Part shown: positions 9,798 to 17,991 of the stretch, piece after piece
Position numbering within the stretch: the first letter of the stretch is position 1
Layout: each line of letters starts with the position of its first letter
Assembly (NCBI RefSeq): GCF_001748085.1
Contig: NZ_BBZK01000007.1
Coordinates: 425,426-489,425, forward strand
Origin: Streptomyces sp. TP-A0874
Lineage (GTDB): Bacteria; Actinomycetota; Actinomycetes; Streptomycetales; Streptomycetaceae
DNA: 64,000 nucleotides
Direction: 5' to 3'
Program-made: the position numbers and the translations under genes
Notes under the pieces: generated by a model
Seen by the model: only the letters and a program-made list of their open reading frames with translations
Databases searched by the model: none
Told to the model about the DNA's origin: nothing

Positions 9798-11342
9798 ATG
9801 AATATGCAAACAGTGGTGGTGGAGCCGACCGGTCTGCAGGCCGCGGACGTCGTCGCCGTGGCGCGCGACGGAGCGCGGGTGGAGCTCTCCGAGGCCGCCC
9901 TCACCGCCCTCGCCGCCGCCCGCGAGGTCATCGACGCCCTCGCGGCCAAGCCCGAGCCGGTCTACGGCGTCTCGACCGGCTTCGGTGCCCTCGCCGTGCG
10001 CCATATCGACCCGGACCTCCGCGGCCGCCTCCAGCGCAACATCGTCCGCTCGCACGCGGCGGGCACCGGGCCCCGTGTGGAGCGCGAGGTCGTCCGGGCC
10101 CTGATGTTCCTCCGCCTGAAGACCCTGGCCTCCGGCCACACCGGGGTGCGCCCGCAGGTCGCCCAGACGATCGCGGCCGTCCTCAACGCCGGGATCACCC
10201 CGGTCGTCCACGAGTACGGCTCCCTCGGCTGCTCGGGGGATCTCGCCCCGCTGTCGCACTGCGCGCTGACCCTGCTCGGCGAAGGGGAGGCGGAGGGGCC
10301 GGACGGCACCGTCCGCCCGGCCGGCGAACTGCTCGCCGTACACGGCATCGAGCCGGTGGAACTGCGGGAGAAGGAGGGGCTGGCGCTCCTCAACGGCACC
10401 GACGGGATGCTCGGCATGCTGCTGATGGCCTGCGCCGACCTCGGCCGACTCATCAGCTCCGCCGACATCACCGCCGCGCTCTCGCTGGAGGCCCTGCTCG
10501 GCACCGACCGGGTGCTCGCCCCGGAACTGCACGCCATCCGCCCGCACCCCGGCCAGGCCGCCAGCGCCGACAACATGCTGCGGGTGCTGGCCGGTTCCGG
10601 TCTCACCGGGCACCACCTGGACGAGGCGCCGCGGGTCCAGGACGCCTACTCCGTCCGCTGCGCGCCCCAGGTCGCGGGCGCCGGCCGGGACACCCTCGCG
10701 CACGCCCGCCTGGTGGCGGAGCGGGAGCTGGCCGCCGCGGTGGACAACCCGGTCGTCCTGCCCGACGGCCGGGTGGAGTCCAACGGCAACTTCCACGGCG
10801 CGCCCGTGGCCTACGTCCTCGACTTCCTGGCCGTGGCCGTCGCCGACCTGGCCTCCATCGCCGAGCGCCGCACCGACCGGCTGCTGGACAAGAACCGCTC
10901 GCACGGCCTGCCGCCCTTCCTCGCCGACGACCCGGGCGTGGACTCCGGGCTGATGATCGCCCAGTACACCCAGGCCGCGCTGGTCAGCGAGTTGAAGCGG
11001 CTGGCCGTCCCGGCCTCCGTCGACTCGATCCCGTCCTCCGCGATGCAGGAGGACCACGTCTCGATGGGCTGGTCGGCGGCGCGGAAGCTCCGTACCGGCC
11101 TGGACCACCTGGCCCGGGTCATCGCCATCGAGCTGGTGGCCGCGAGCAGGGCGATCGAGCTGCGCCGGGGTCTGACCCCCGCGCCGGCCACCCGGGCCGT
11201 GCTCACGGCCACCCGTGAGGCCGGGGTCGGCGGGCCGGGGCCGGACCGCTTCCTCGCCCCGGACCTGGCGGCCGCGGAAGCGCTGGTCAGCTCCGGAGGG
11301 CTGGTGGCGGCGGCGGAGTCGGTGACCGGACCGCTCGCCTGA
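9798..11342 (+). CDS. hutH: Histidine ammonia-lyase
   Basis: A 514-residue MIO-type ammonia-lyase that deaminates L-histidine to trans-urocanate, the first step of histidine use. The prosthetic-group segment reads GSLGCSGDLAPLSH; Cys-Ser-Gly replaces the usual Ala-Ser-Gly (about residues 145-147). Other hallmarks are VYGVSTGFG near the N-terminus, QDAYSVRC and ESNGNFHG. The start is uncertain: GTG 9792, ATG 9798 and ATG 9804 are in frame. An AGGG nine bases before 9798 and the family length favour 9798. No other hut gene is adjacent. Confidence 0.95.
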   Translation: MNMQTVVVEPTGLQAADVVAVARDGARVELSEAALTALAAAREVIDALAAKPEPVYGVSTGFGALAVRHIDPDLRGRLQRNIVRSHAAGTGPRVEREVVRALMFLRLKTLASGHTGVRPQVAQTIAAVLNAGITPVVHEYGSLGCSGDLAPLSHCALTLLGEGEAEGPDGTVRPAGELLAVHGIEPVELREKEGLALLNGTDGMLGMLLMACADLGRLISSADITAALSLEALLGTDRVLAPELHAIRPHPGQAASADNMLRVLAGSGLTGHHLDEAPRVQDAYSVRCAPQVAGAGRDTLAHARLVAERELAAAVDNPVVLPDGRVESNGNFHGAPVAYVLDFLAVAVADLASIAERRTDRLLDKNRSHGLPPFLADDPGVDSGLMIAQYTQAALVSELKRLAVPASVDSIPSSAMQEDHVSMGWSAARKLRTGLDHLARVIAIELVAASRAIELRRGLTPAPATRAVLTATREAGVGGPGPDRFLAPDLAAAEALVSSGGLVAAAESVTGPLA

Positions 11343-11370
11343 GGGCCCGCACCCGGCCCGGCGGACGGGG

Positions 11371-11385
11371 AGCCCCGCGGGGGCT
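11371..11385 (+). terminator. Short GC hairpin between convergent genes
   Basis: AGCCCC-GCG-GGGGCT, 29 bases after the hutH stop and before the convergent LAXTG gene. The stem is only 6 bp, so it is a weak to moderate terminator. Confidence 0.4.
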
Positions 11386-11446
11386 TCGTCCTCGCGCCGT
11401 GCTCAGCGCACCCGGCTCGCGCTGAGGCGGGCCGGGCGGTCGCTCC

Positions 11447-11761
11447 TCAGCGGGCGGTCTCGCGGGCCCGGCGCGCGGCCAGCGCGACCAGTCCGGCGCC
11501 GCAGCCGAGGAACGCCGCACCACCGAGCAGGTACGGAGTGGTGTTCATACTGCCGGTGTTGGCCAGGACGGGGTCCCCGTCGGTCTCGGCGGCCGGCCGC
11601 GGGTCGGACGGCGCCGGCCCGGTTTCGGCCGACTGCTCCTGCCGCTCGGCGGAACCGCCGTCCGCCGGCTCCGGGGCGGCGTTGGCGGAGGGCATGAACC
11701 ACAGTGCGCACAGCAGGGTCCCGGCGGCGGAGGCTGTGAGCAGTGGTCGGCGTGCGGACAC
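11447..11761 (-). CDS. Small secreted LAXTG surface protein (class E sortase substrate)
   Basis: A 104-residue precursor. A signal peptide (ARRPLLTASAAGTLLCALW... ANAAPE) is followed by a short acidic Pro/Ala/Glu-rich spacer, the sorting motif LANTG, a hydrophobic helix and an RRARETAR tail. LAXTG is the motif used by class E sortases in streptomycetes, as in the long chaplins. The mature protein would be only about 45 residues, so it may act as a spacer or decoration on the wall. No sortase gene is nearby. Upstream, TAACAT (11807-11812 read on this strand) could be a -10 box. The start is GTG at 11761 after AAGGGGG. Confidence 0.8.
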   Translation of the reverse strand: MSARRPLLTASAAGTLLCALWFMPSANAAPEPADGGSAERQEQSAETGPAPSDPRPAAETDGDPVLANTGSMNTTPYLLGGAAFLGCGAGLVALAARRARETAR

Positions 11762-11943
11762 GTCCCGGACCCCCTTGTGGCGCAGGCGGATTGGCTGTCG
11801 GACCAGATGTTAGTAACACCTGTGGTCCAGGGAAAAGACCTGGGTGATTCGCCCCTTACCGGTCTTGCGGAAGGCCCCGGGGTGCGTGCCAGGGGTGAGT
11901 GCGTCTCGGGAGTGCGCTGACGGGCACTTCAGAGTGGAGGTCG

Positions 11944-12222
11944 TTACTGATCGAGGTGCTGGTGGACGGTCGTCAACGGTGCTCCGTGGCCGCACGATGC
12001 GGAGAAGTGCGCGGGCGGACCACGGGTGCCCGTGCATGACGGCGCGGTCGACCTGGCCGGTGAACTCTCCCCTCGCCTTCGGCCGGGAGCTGCCCCCCCT
12101 AGCCGTATCCGGCGAGCGGGAACACCCTGGAGACTGTTGGCCGGCTTCGAGACGGCGACCTTGGGGCGGTAGTGCACCAGGAGGTGGACGTGACCGCGTT
12201 CGCGCGCCGAACTCCTTCATCC
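11944..12222 (-). pseudogene. IS200/IS605 transposase TnpA remnant, frameshifted
   Basis: Fragments match the TnpA family in order but in different frames. GHVHLLVHYRPKVAVSK with NSLQGVPARRIR (HUH motif HVH kept) lies near 12190-12110, GEFTGQVDRAVMHGHPWS near 12080-12020, and FSASCGHGAPLTTVHQHLDQ ending in a stop at 11944. At least two frameshifts separate them. The N-terminus is lost, and the position usually holding the catalytic tyrosine (TVxQYIxQ-like) reads His. It is therefore inactive. The identification is from memory of the family, not a search. Confidence 0.65.
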
Positions 12223-12297
12223 CGGCTTCGCGTCACCCAGACCAAGCGAACCGAGCGCCTGGCTCGGCGAAGCCCGGAAGCGTCAGAGGACCCAGGC

Positions 12298-12332
12298 GGA
12301 ATCCCTGGACTTTAGACGAGGGAGCACGTCAA
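12298..12332 (+). repeat. IS605/IS1341-type right-end sequence
   Basis: The segment begins GGAATCCC, contains CTTTAG in the hairpin centre and ends GGGAGCACGTCAA. This parallels the common GGAATCCCC...CTTTAG...GGGGAGGATGTCAA end that lies just after tnpB and overlaps the 3' part of the guide (omega) RNA. No tnpB frame is left beside it. Confidence 0.5.
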
Positions 12333-12845
12333 ACTCTGCGCTGAGAACACTTCGGAAACATCCTGGTTCCACGCGCTTTAAGATCGTCTGGTGCTCGGGG
12401 CCGCCCCCGGGTGCCGACGTCCTCGGGGGCGGGGGGATGATGGTCCGCGCGGGCGGTACGGCCTCCTTGGGCAGGGGGACGCACGGACGGGAGCGGGCGA
12501 TGAGCGGAAACGGCGCCCGCGAGGTGGATGAAGACGGCGTGACTGGGCAGATGAGGGAAGCGAGCGCAGGAACCGCCCGGTCGACCGGGGTCCGGCCGGC
12601 AGGGTCGCCGGACGGCGCCCCGCGTCGGGCAGCCCTTCGCCCGGGCGGCTTCGGAGGGCCCGCGGAGTTTTGGCGCGCACACGGCGAGACCCCGTCGGGA
12701 CGCCTCACTCGCAGTGGTCTTCACCACAATTTTTCCCACGGTGGAACCGCTGGGCACGCAGAGAGGTCCTCCACTGAGCTGGGAGTGCTGATGCTCGGCT
12801 CCCCGGCCCAGGGCAGGGGGGCAGTAGGCAATGGAGAAGCCTGTG
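12333..12845. other. Intergenic region upstream of the L,D-transpeptidase gene
   Basis: About 510 bases without a convincing gene. Open frames exist on both strands but have Arg/Gly/Pro-rich shadow composition and no good start. An AT-rich patch near 12727 (CACAATTTTTCCCACGG) is a possible promoter or operator for the downstream gene. Confidence 0.5.
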
Positions 12846-14105
12846 ATGACGGACGGTAAGCGGCGCAAGCGCCTGACGGTGCTGGCCGCGCTGCTGGGGG
12901 GAGTGCTGACCCTCTCGGCGTGCGGCGGGGAGAGCGGCCAGGACGACGACAAGCCCGGTGGCAAGGAGAACTCCCAGGCAAAGGTGGACGAAGCCGCCGC
13001 GAAGGACGCCTCCGACGCGCGAATAACCATCACCCCGAAGAACGGTGCCGACAACACCGGCATCCTCAGCGACGTCAAGGTCTCCGTCGCCGGCGGCAAG
13101 CTCATCAAGGTGACCATGACGGACACCGTGACCGGCTCGGAGGTGGCCGGCACCACCTCCGCGGACGGGAAGTCCTGGAAGCCCGACGGGCAGCTCCAGC
13201 GCTCCCGGAAGTACAAGCTGATGGCGGAGGCGGAGGACGCGAAGGGGCGCGGCGCCACCGAGAACTCCAGTTTCACCACCGTCTCGCCGGAGCACAGCTT
13301 CATCGGAAACTTCTCCCCTGAGGCCGGTTCGACGGTCGGCGTGGGCATGCCGGTGACGATCAACTTCGACAAGGCGATCAGCAACCGGAAGGAAGTCGAG
13401 TCCGCGATCAAGGTCAGCTCGGACAGCGGCCAGCAGGTCGTCGGCCACTGGTTCAACGGGAACCGCCTCGACTTCCGCCCCAAGGACTACTGGAAGGCCG
13501 GTTCCACGGTCACCCTCGACCTCCGGCTCGACGGGGTCGAGGGCGCGCCGGGGATCAAGGGTGTCCAGCAGAAGAGCATCACGTTCAAGATCGGTCGTAG
13601 CCAGGTCAGCACCGTCGACGTCAAGAGCAAGAAGATGACGGTTGAGCGGGACGGTAAGACGGTCAAGACCATCCCGATCACGGCCGGCAGCAACCAGACC
13701 CCGACCTACAACGGTCAGATGGTGATCTCCGAGAAGTTCAAGGAGACCCGGATGAACGGCGCGACCGTCGGCTTCACCGATGACGACGGCAAGGGCGAGT
13801 ACGACATCAAGGACGTGCCGCACGCGATGCGGCTGTCCACCTCGGGCACCTTCATCCACGGCAACTACTGGGGCGGCGGAGCCTTCGGCAACGCCAACAC
13901 CAGCCACGGCTGCATCGGGCTGCGGGACGTCAAGGGCGCCAACGACGGCAAGCAGGACGGTGCCTGGTTCTTCTCCAACTCCCTGATCGGCGACGTGGTG
14001 ATCGTGAAGAACTCGCCGGACCAGACGATAAAGGCGGACAACGGCCTCAACGGCTGGAACCTCAACTGGGACCAGTGGATCGCCGGTAGCGCCGTCGGCG
14101 GCTGA
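12846..14105 (+). CDS. L,D-transpeptidase lipoprotein (YkuD domain)
   Basis: A 419-residue exported lipoprotein. The signal peptide ends in the lipobox LSAC (Cys26). Two immunoglobulin-like domains follow (about residues 50-260) and then a YkuD catalytic domain containing FIHGNYW and SHGCIGLRD with nucleophile Cys356. It should form 3-3 cross-links in peptidoglycan or attach proteins to it, outside the membrane. The ATG at 12846 follows GGAGAAGCC and gives a normal lipoprotein signal; an ATG at 12831 adds five residues. Two strong terminators follow. Confidence 0.93.
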   Translation: MTDGKRRKRLTVLAALLGGVLTLSACGGESGQDDDKPGGKENSQAKVDEAAAKDASDARITITPKNGADNTGILSDVKVSVAGGKLIKVTMTDTVTGSEVAGTTSADGKSWKPDGQLQRSRKYKLMAEAEDAKGRGATENSSFTTVSPEHSFIGNFSPEAGSTVGVGMPVTINFDKAISNRKEVESAIKVSSDSGQQVVGHWFNGNRLDFRPKDYWKAGSTVTLDLRLDGVEGAPGIKGVQQKSITFKIGRSQVSTVDVKSKKMTVERDGKTVKTIPITAGSNQTPTYNGQMVISEKFKETRMNGATVGFTDDDGKGEYDIKDVPHAMRLSTSGTFIHGNYWGGGAFGNANTSHGCIGLRDVKGANDGKQDGAWFFSNSLIGDVVIVKNSPDQTIKADNGLNGWNLNWDQWIAGSAVGG

Positions 14106-14115
14106 CGCCCGGTCC

Positions 14116-14147
14116 CGTGTCGTCCCGGGCTGACCGGGGACGACACG
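14116..14147 (+). terminator. Hairpin terminator after the L,D-transpeptidase gene
   Basis: CGTGTCGTCCC pairs with GGGACGACACG (11 bp), starting 11 bases after the stop codon. Confidence 0.75.
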
Positions 14148-14188
14148 CGCCCACCGCAGTCGGACGGTTCTCCCGCCCTCCCCGCCCT

Positions 14189-14220
14189 GATCGGCGGCCG
14201 GTGCCCACCGGCCGCCGATC
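14189..14220. terminator. Second hairpin, bidirectional, between convergent genes
   Basis: A 14-bp perfect stem (GATCGGCGGCCGGT with its complement) and a GCCC loop, ending 21 bases before the stop of the convergent minus-strand gene. It can serve both genes. Confidence 0.75.
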
Positions 14221-14241
14221 GGCGTATCGGGGGGAGTCTGC

Positions 14242-15051
14242 TCAGGACCCGCTGGTCGTGTACTGCGGCCAGGAGTGCTGCTGCGGCATCGAGTTGATCA
14301 TGTCCTCGGGGACGGTGGAGGGCACTTCCCAGCTGCTGCCCGAGGCGGGGTGCCCGCCGTAGCAGTCGTAGAAGTCGTAGGGGTAGTCCATGTCGTTCGG
14401 GCTGCGGCGGTGGCGGCCGGAACGGGGCTCGGTGGCCGGGCTCTGGGCCGCCCACGGAGGGGAGAGACGCCCCTCCGCGGACAGCTGTTGGGCCCGGGAG
14501 ACCAGCCTCATCAGGTCGAGTCCGAACTCCGCGGCCACCACCTGGAGGTCGACCCCGGTCTGCCAGCTGCCGACGAGCAGCGCGTCCATCGCCCCGGTCC
14601 ACCTCGGCTCGCGGCCGGTCCGCGACTCCGAGCCCTTCGCCGTCGCGCCCTCCGGGGAACCGGCGGAGTCGAACTGCGAGGCGTGGTAGCCGGCCGACTG
14701 CTCGGAGGCGGTGGAGGACGCCTGCGGGTCCGATCCGTCGTCGACCGCGAAACGGCTGGCGGCGGAGAGCAGTTCGTCCGCGACGTTCCGGGCGTCCTCC
14801 TTGCCGACGGTGCGCCGTGCCAGGCGCACCTCCCGCTCCGGCAGACCGAGCACGCCGGCCACCGCGCCGTCGCTGCCCACCGTGACCGCGAAGGCGGCCA
14901 GCAGCCGCGATCGGTGCGCCTGCGCTTCGTCCAGCGCGCTCTGCGCTGAACGCACCTGTTCATCGCTGAGGCAAAACGCTTCTGCCAAGACGGTGTTTCG
15001 GTCCCACCACTCCCGGGGCTCCATGCTGACGACAACGCCCGAATGGCCCAT
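14242..15051 (-). CDS. Conserved hypothetical protein, unknown function
   Basis: About 269 residues. The N-terminal part (MEPREWWDRN... through ARRTVGKEDARNVADELL) is helical and resembles a coiled-coil/helix-turn-helix style region found in uncharacterised streptomycete proteins. The middle is low-complexity and Ser/Gly-rich. A second helical block has GVDLQVVAAEFGLDLMRLVS, and the tail is rich in Tyr, Pro and Ser. No signal peptide or membrane helix. Start uncertain: ATG 15051 has AGGG before it; ATG 15075 and 15024 are alternatives. I do not recognise a named family. Confidence 0.65.
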   Translation of the reverse strand: MGHSGVVVSMEPREWWDRNTVLAEAFCLSDEQVRSAQSALDEAQAHRSRLLAAFAVTVGSDGAVAGVLGLPEREVRLARRTVGKEDARNVADELLSAASRFAVDDGSDPQASSTASEQSAGYHASQFDSAGSPEGATAKGSESRTGREPRWTGAMDALLVGSWQTGVDLQVVAAEFGLDLMRLVSRAQQLSAEGRLSPPWAAQSPATEPRSGRHRRSPNDMDYPYDFYDCYGGHPASGSSWEVPSTVPEDMINSMPQQHSWPQYTTSGS

Positions 15052-15228
15052 GGGTAACCCTGTTCCGCCGGCCATTACGCCGAGCGGGTGTTATGTCGCA
15101 TCGGCAGCTTGTCTGGCCGGCGGTCTCACCCTGGACGCCCCACCGACCGCGGCCCGCTGGGGGCCGCGGTCCGCAGGGCGACTTTCGGTCCCTGCGGGTG
15201 GGTGGGCACCGCAGGCTTCCCAAGGGGG

Positions 15229-16467
15229 TCAGGCCCGGTCCGCGAGGTCGAGCTCGCGGTGCGCGGTGGAGAGCAGCACGGCTCCGGCGACCACCGCCAC
15301 CGCCCCCAGCAGGAAGGGCACATGGACGTTGTAGTGCTCGGCCAGTTTGCCCGCGGCGAACGGTGCGAGCCCGCCGCCGATGAAGCGCACGAAGCCGTAG
15401 GTCGCGGAGGCGACGGGACGGGGCACCGGGGCGATCGACATCACGGCCGTGGTGACCAGCGTGTTGTTCACCCCGATGAAGGCGCCGGCGAGGATCACCG
15501 CGCCGACGACCACCGCCTGGTGGTCCGGGAAGATGCCGATCACCGCGAGGTCGGCGGCCATCAGGGTCAGGTTTCCGTACAGGGTGCGGGGGGTGCCGAA
15601 CCAGCGGCGCAGGGCCGGGGCGCCGAACACCGCGAAGAAGGCGACCAGCAGTCCCCAGCCGAAGAAGACCCAGCCGAGTTCGAGCGCCGAGAGGTGCATC
15701 AGGAACGGCGCGTACCCGAGCATGGTGAAGAAGCCCCAGTTGTACAGCAGCCCCGTGACGCTGGTGACCGCGAGCGGTCGGTGGCGCAACGCCAGCAGCG
15801 GCTCCCGCAGCGACTCGGGGCGCTCCGATCCCGGGGTGGCGGGCAGCAGGACCACGGTGGCGACCAGTGCGATCAGCATGAGGGCGGCCACGCCGAAGAA
15901 CGGCCCGCGCCAGCTGACCTCGCCGAGCAGCCCGCCCAGGAGCGGCCCGGTCGCGATGCCGACCCCCAGCGCCGTCTCGTACAGCACGATCGCGCCGGCG
16001 AACCCGCCACTGGCCGATCCGACGATCACGGCGAGCGAGGTGGCGATGAACAGGGCGTTTCCGAGCCCCCAACCGGCCCGGAAGCCGATGATCCCGCCGA
16101 TTCCGCTGCTGGAGCCGGCCAGGGCGGCGAAGACGACGATGAGCACCAGGCCGCTCACCAGGGTCCGTTTGGCTCCCAGTCGGCTGGACACCCAGCCCGT
16201 CACCAGCATCGCCACGGCGGTGACGACCAGGTAGCTGGTGAACAGCAGGGTGACCTGGCTGGGCGAGGCGTCCAGCTGACTGGAGAGCGCGGGCAGGATC
16301 GGGTCCACCAGGCCGATGCCCATGAAGGAGATCACGCAGGCGAAGGCCACCGCCCAGACGGCCTTCGGCTGCCGGAAGGGGCTCGCTGGGGCCGCTGCGG
16401 GCGGGCTCTCGACCACCTGCTCGGCCGGTGGTGCTCCTTCGGACATGTCGGTCTCCGATCGACTCAT
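15229..16467 (-). CDS. MFS efflux transporter, 12 TM
   Basis: A 412-residue major facilitator with twelve hydrophobic helices and the loop 2-3 motif GWVSSRLGAKRTLV, plus an antiporter-like GPLLGGLLGE segment. It fits the drug:H+ antiporter (DHA1) group. Its ATG overlaps the stop of the upstream marR gene (ATGA), so the two are translationally coupled. The usual logic of this pair is that the MarR protein represses both genes until an exported compound relieves it. The substrate is unknown. Confidence 0.9.
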   Translation of the reverse strand: MSRSETDMSEGAPPAEQVVESPPAAAPASPFRQPKAVWAVAFACVISFMGIGLVDPILPALSSQLDASPSQVTLLFTSYLVVTAVAMLVTGWVSSRLGAKRTLVSGLVLIVVFAALAGSSSGIGGIIGFRAGWGLGNALFIATSLAVIVGSASGGFAGAIVLYETALGVGIATGPLLGGLLGEVSWRGPFFGVAALMLIALVATVVLLPATPGSERPESLREPLLALRHRPLAVTSVTGLLYNWGFFTMLGYAPFLMHLSALELGWVFFGWGLLVAFFAVFGAPALRRWFGTPRTLYGNLTLMAADLAVIGIFPDHQAVVVGAVILAGAFIGVNNTLVTTAVMSIAPVPRPVASATYGFVRFIGGGLAPFAAGKLAEHYNVHVPFLLGAVAVVAGAVLLSTAHRELDLADRA

Positions 16468-17042
16468 GCGGGGGTTCCCTTCGGGGCTGCGGGACGGCCG
16501 GTCGGCCGGTCAGCGGTCGGGCGGGGGCTGCCGGGGACTCCGGCTTCGGTCGGGGGCGCGGGAGGCGTGGGGTCGGGCGGCGGATCCGTCGGCAGCGCGG
16601 TGAGGGCGTCGACGGCGGCCAGGAGCGCCTGCTGCCGTTCCTCCGGCAGCCGGGCGATGTGCTCGGCGAGGACCGCCGCGCGGGCCGCGCGCCGCCTGCG
16701 CAGATGTGCGCGGCCGGTATCGGTCGCGGCGATGAGCGCCACCCGGCCGTCCAGCGGGTCGGAGCGCCGTTCGACGAGGCCCGCTTCGGCGAGCCGGGTG
16801 ACCAGTCCGGTCATCCCGGGCTGGCTGATCCGTTCGCGCGCCGCGAGGTCGGAGACGCGCTGGGGGCCCTCGGACACCACGGCGTCCAGTGTCGACATGG
16901 CGACACTGTTGAACTCGCCGCGCGGGGTGATGCGCCGCAGCCAGCTGGTGGTCCGCTCCAACGCCACGCTCAGCTCGGCGAGAGCGGGGTTGTTCCCGGC
17001 AGACCCGGAGGGTGCCCCGGGCTCGCTAGATGTATCCACCAC
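16464..17042 (-). CDS. MarR-family transcriptional regulator
   Basis: A 192-residue regulator with a winged helix (RVSDLAARERISQPGMTGLVTRLAEAGLVERR) and the wing DPLDGRVALIA, then a long Pro-rich C-terminal tail not typical of the family. It is the first gene of a two-gene operon with the MFS transporter. A palindrome in the promoter spacer (17059-17068) is the likely operator. The first GTG lies about six bases after the proposed -10 box, so translation may be leaderless. Confidence 0.9.
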   Translation of the reverse strand: MVDTSSEPGAPSGSAGNNPALAELSVALERTTSWLRRITPRGEFNSVAMSTLDAVVSEGPQRVSDLAARERISQPGMTGLVTRLAEAGLVERRSDPLDGRVALIAATDTGRAHLRRRRAARAAVLAEHIARLPEERQQALLAAVDALTALPTDPPPDPTPPAPPTEAGVPGSPRPTADRPTGRPAAPKGTPA

Positions 17043-17047
17043 CTAAA

Positions 17048-17075
17048 TGTATAGGCAGCTTATATAAGTACGCAA
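17048..17075 (-). promoter_or_regulatory. marR-MFS promoter with internal operator palindrome
   Basis: Read on the minus strand: TTGCGT (17070-17075) as -35, 16 bases, then TATACA (17048-17053) as -10. A perfect palindrome CTTATATAAG (17059-17068) fills the spacer, where a bound repressor would block RNA polymerase. The AT content is striking against the surrounding DNA. Confidence 0.6.
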
Positions 17076-17124
17076 TCCGGAGCCGGGGCTTCTGGCCTAG
17101 CCCGGGACCGCCCTTGGAAAGCCT

Positions 17125-17156
17125 CGAAGCCCCGAGCGCCGGGGCTCGGGGCTTCG
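17125..17156 (-). terminator. Strong hairpin terminator downstream of msrA
   Basis: A 13-bp perfect stem (CGAAGCCCCGAGC with GCTCGGGGCTTCG) with a six-base loop, 34 bases beyond the msrA stop on the minus strand. It also shields the marR promoter from read-through. Confidence 0.8.
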
Positions 17157-17189
17157 CGGGTTTCGCTGCCGGGAGGGCGTTGAGACCGG

Positions 17190-17861
17190 TTACTCCTGGG
17201 CGGGGGCGACACCGACCGGGCAGGAGACGCCCGTCCCGCCGATGCCGCAGTAGCCGTTCGGGTTCTTGCTCTCCGAAAGGTACTGCTGGTGGTAGGGCTC
17301 AGCCGGATAGAAGGGCCGCTCCTCAGCCGGCCGCAGCTCGGTGGTGATGGCGCCGTAGCCCGCCTCGGTGAGCACCGACTGGTAGGCGTTCCGGGACGCC
17401 TCGGCCGCCGCCCGCTGCTCGGGGGAGTGGGTGTAGATCGCCGACCGGTACTGGGTGCCGACGTCGTTGCCCTGCCGGAAACCCTGCGTCGGGTCGTGCG
17501 ACTCCCAGAAGACCTTCAACAGCGACTCGTAGGAGCGCTTCGCCGGGTCGAAGACCACGCGGACGGCCTCCGTGTGGCCGGTCAGCCCGCTGCAGACCTC
17601 CTCGTACGTCGGGTTCGGGGTGTGTCCGCCCTGGTAGCCCACGAGCGTGGTCCACACCCCCGGGGTCTGCCAGAAGTTCCGCTCGGCGCCCCAGAAACAG
17701 CCGAGGGCGAAGTCGGCGACCTCCAGCCCCTGCGGGTAGGGACCGGCCAGCGGGGTGTCGAGCACCGTGTGGCGGTCGGGCAGTGAGAACCCCGGAGCGG
17801 CCCGGCCCGGGAGGGCCTCCTCCGCGGTCGGAAGTCGGTTCCGGTGGCGGTTGGGGAACAT
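17190..17861 (-). CDS. msrA: Peptide methionine sulfoxide reductase MsrA
   Basis: A 223-residue cytoplasmic repair enzyme that reduces methionine-S-sulfoxide in proteins. The catalytic motif GCFWG (nucleophilic Cys) and the GYQGG and YRSAIY segments are present. C-terminal cysteines in [15 protein letters not shown] can act as resolving residues. The ATG at 17861 has GGAG upstream. It is a single gene flanked by its own terminator. Confidence 0.96.
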   Translation of the reverse strand: MFPNRHRNRLPTAEEALPGRAAPGFSLPDRHTVLDTPLAGPYPQGLEVADFALGCFWGAERNFWQTPGVWTTLVGYQGGHTPNPTYEEVCSGLTGHTEAVRVVFDPAKRSYESLLKVFWESHDPTQGFRQGNDVGTQYRSAIYTHSPEQRAAAEASRNAYQSVLTEAGYGAITTELRPAEERPFYPAEPYHQQYLSESKNPNGYCGIGGTGVSCPVGVAPAQE

Positions 17862-17991
17862 GAGATCTCCGTGAGTTCACGTGTCGGACAAGGGTCTGGG
17901 CAAGGGATACAGGACCCGTGAAGGGAACATCGAGGGGCCGTGCCGGGATTCCCGCCCGGGCCGCCGGACGGGCCAGCGGCCCGGCGGCCGG

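Larger units (their letters stand above)
11944..12332 (-). mobile_element. Decayed IS200/IS605-family relic (tnpA remnant plus conserved right end, tnpB missing)
   Basis: A broken HUH transposase gene (11944-12222, minus strand) is followed by a plus-strand sequence at 12298-12332 that resembles the conserved right end of IS605/IS1341 elements. In a divergent IS605 layout tnpB would lie between these two parts; only about 75 bases remain. The left end was not located. Confidence 0.6.

Noticed and set aside
11844..12344. A 166-codon plus-strand frame over the IS relic
   Set aside because: It runs antisense to the tnpA remnant and continues into the right-end sequence; it has no coding pattern of its own.
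12437..12859. A 140-codon plus-strand frame before the L,D-transpeptidase
   Set aside because: It has low-complexity Gly/Arg/Ala content, overlaps the real gene start in another frame and has no ribosome site.
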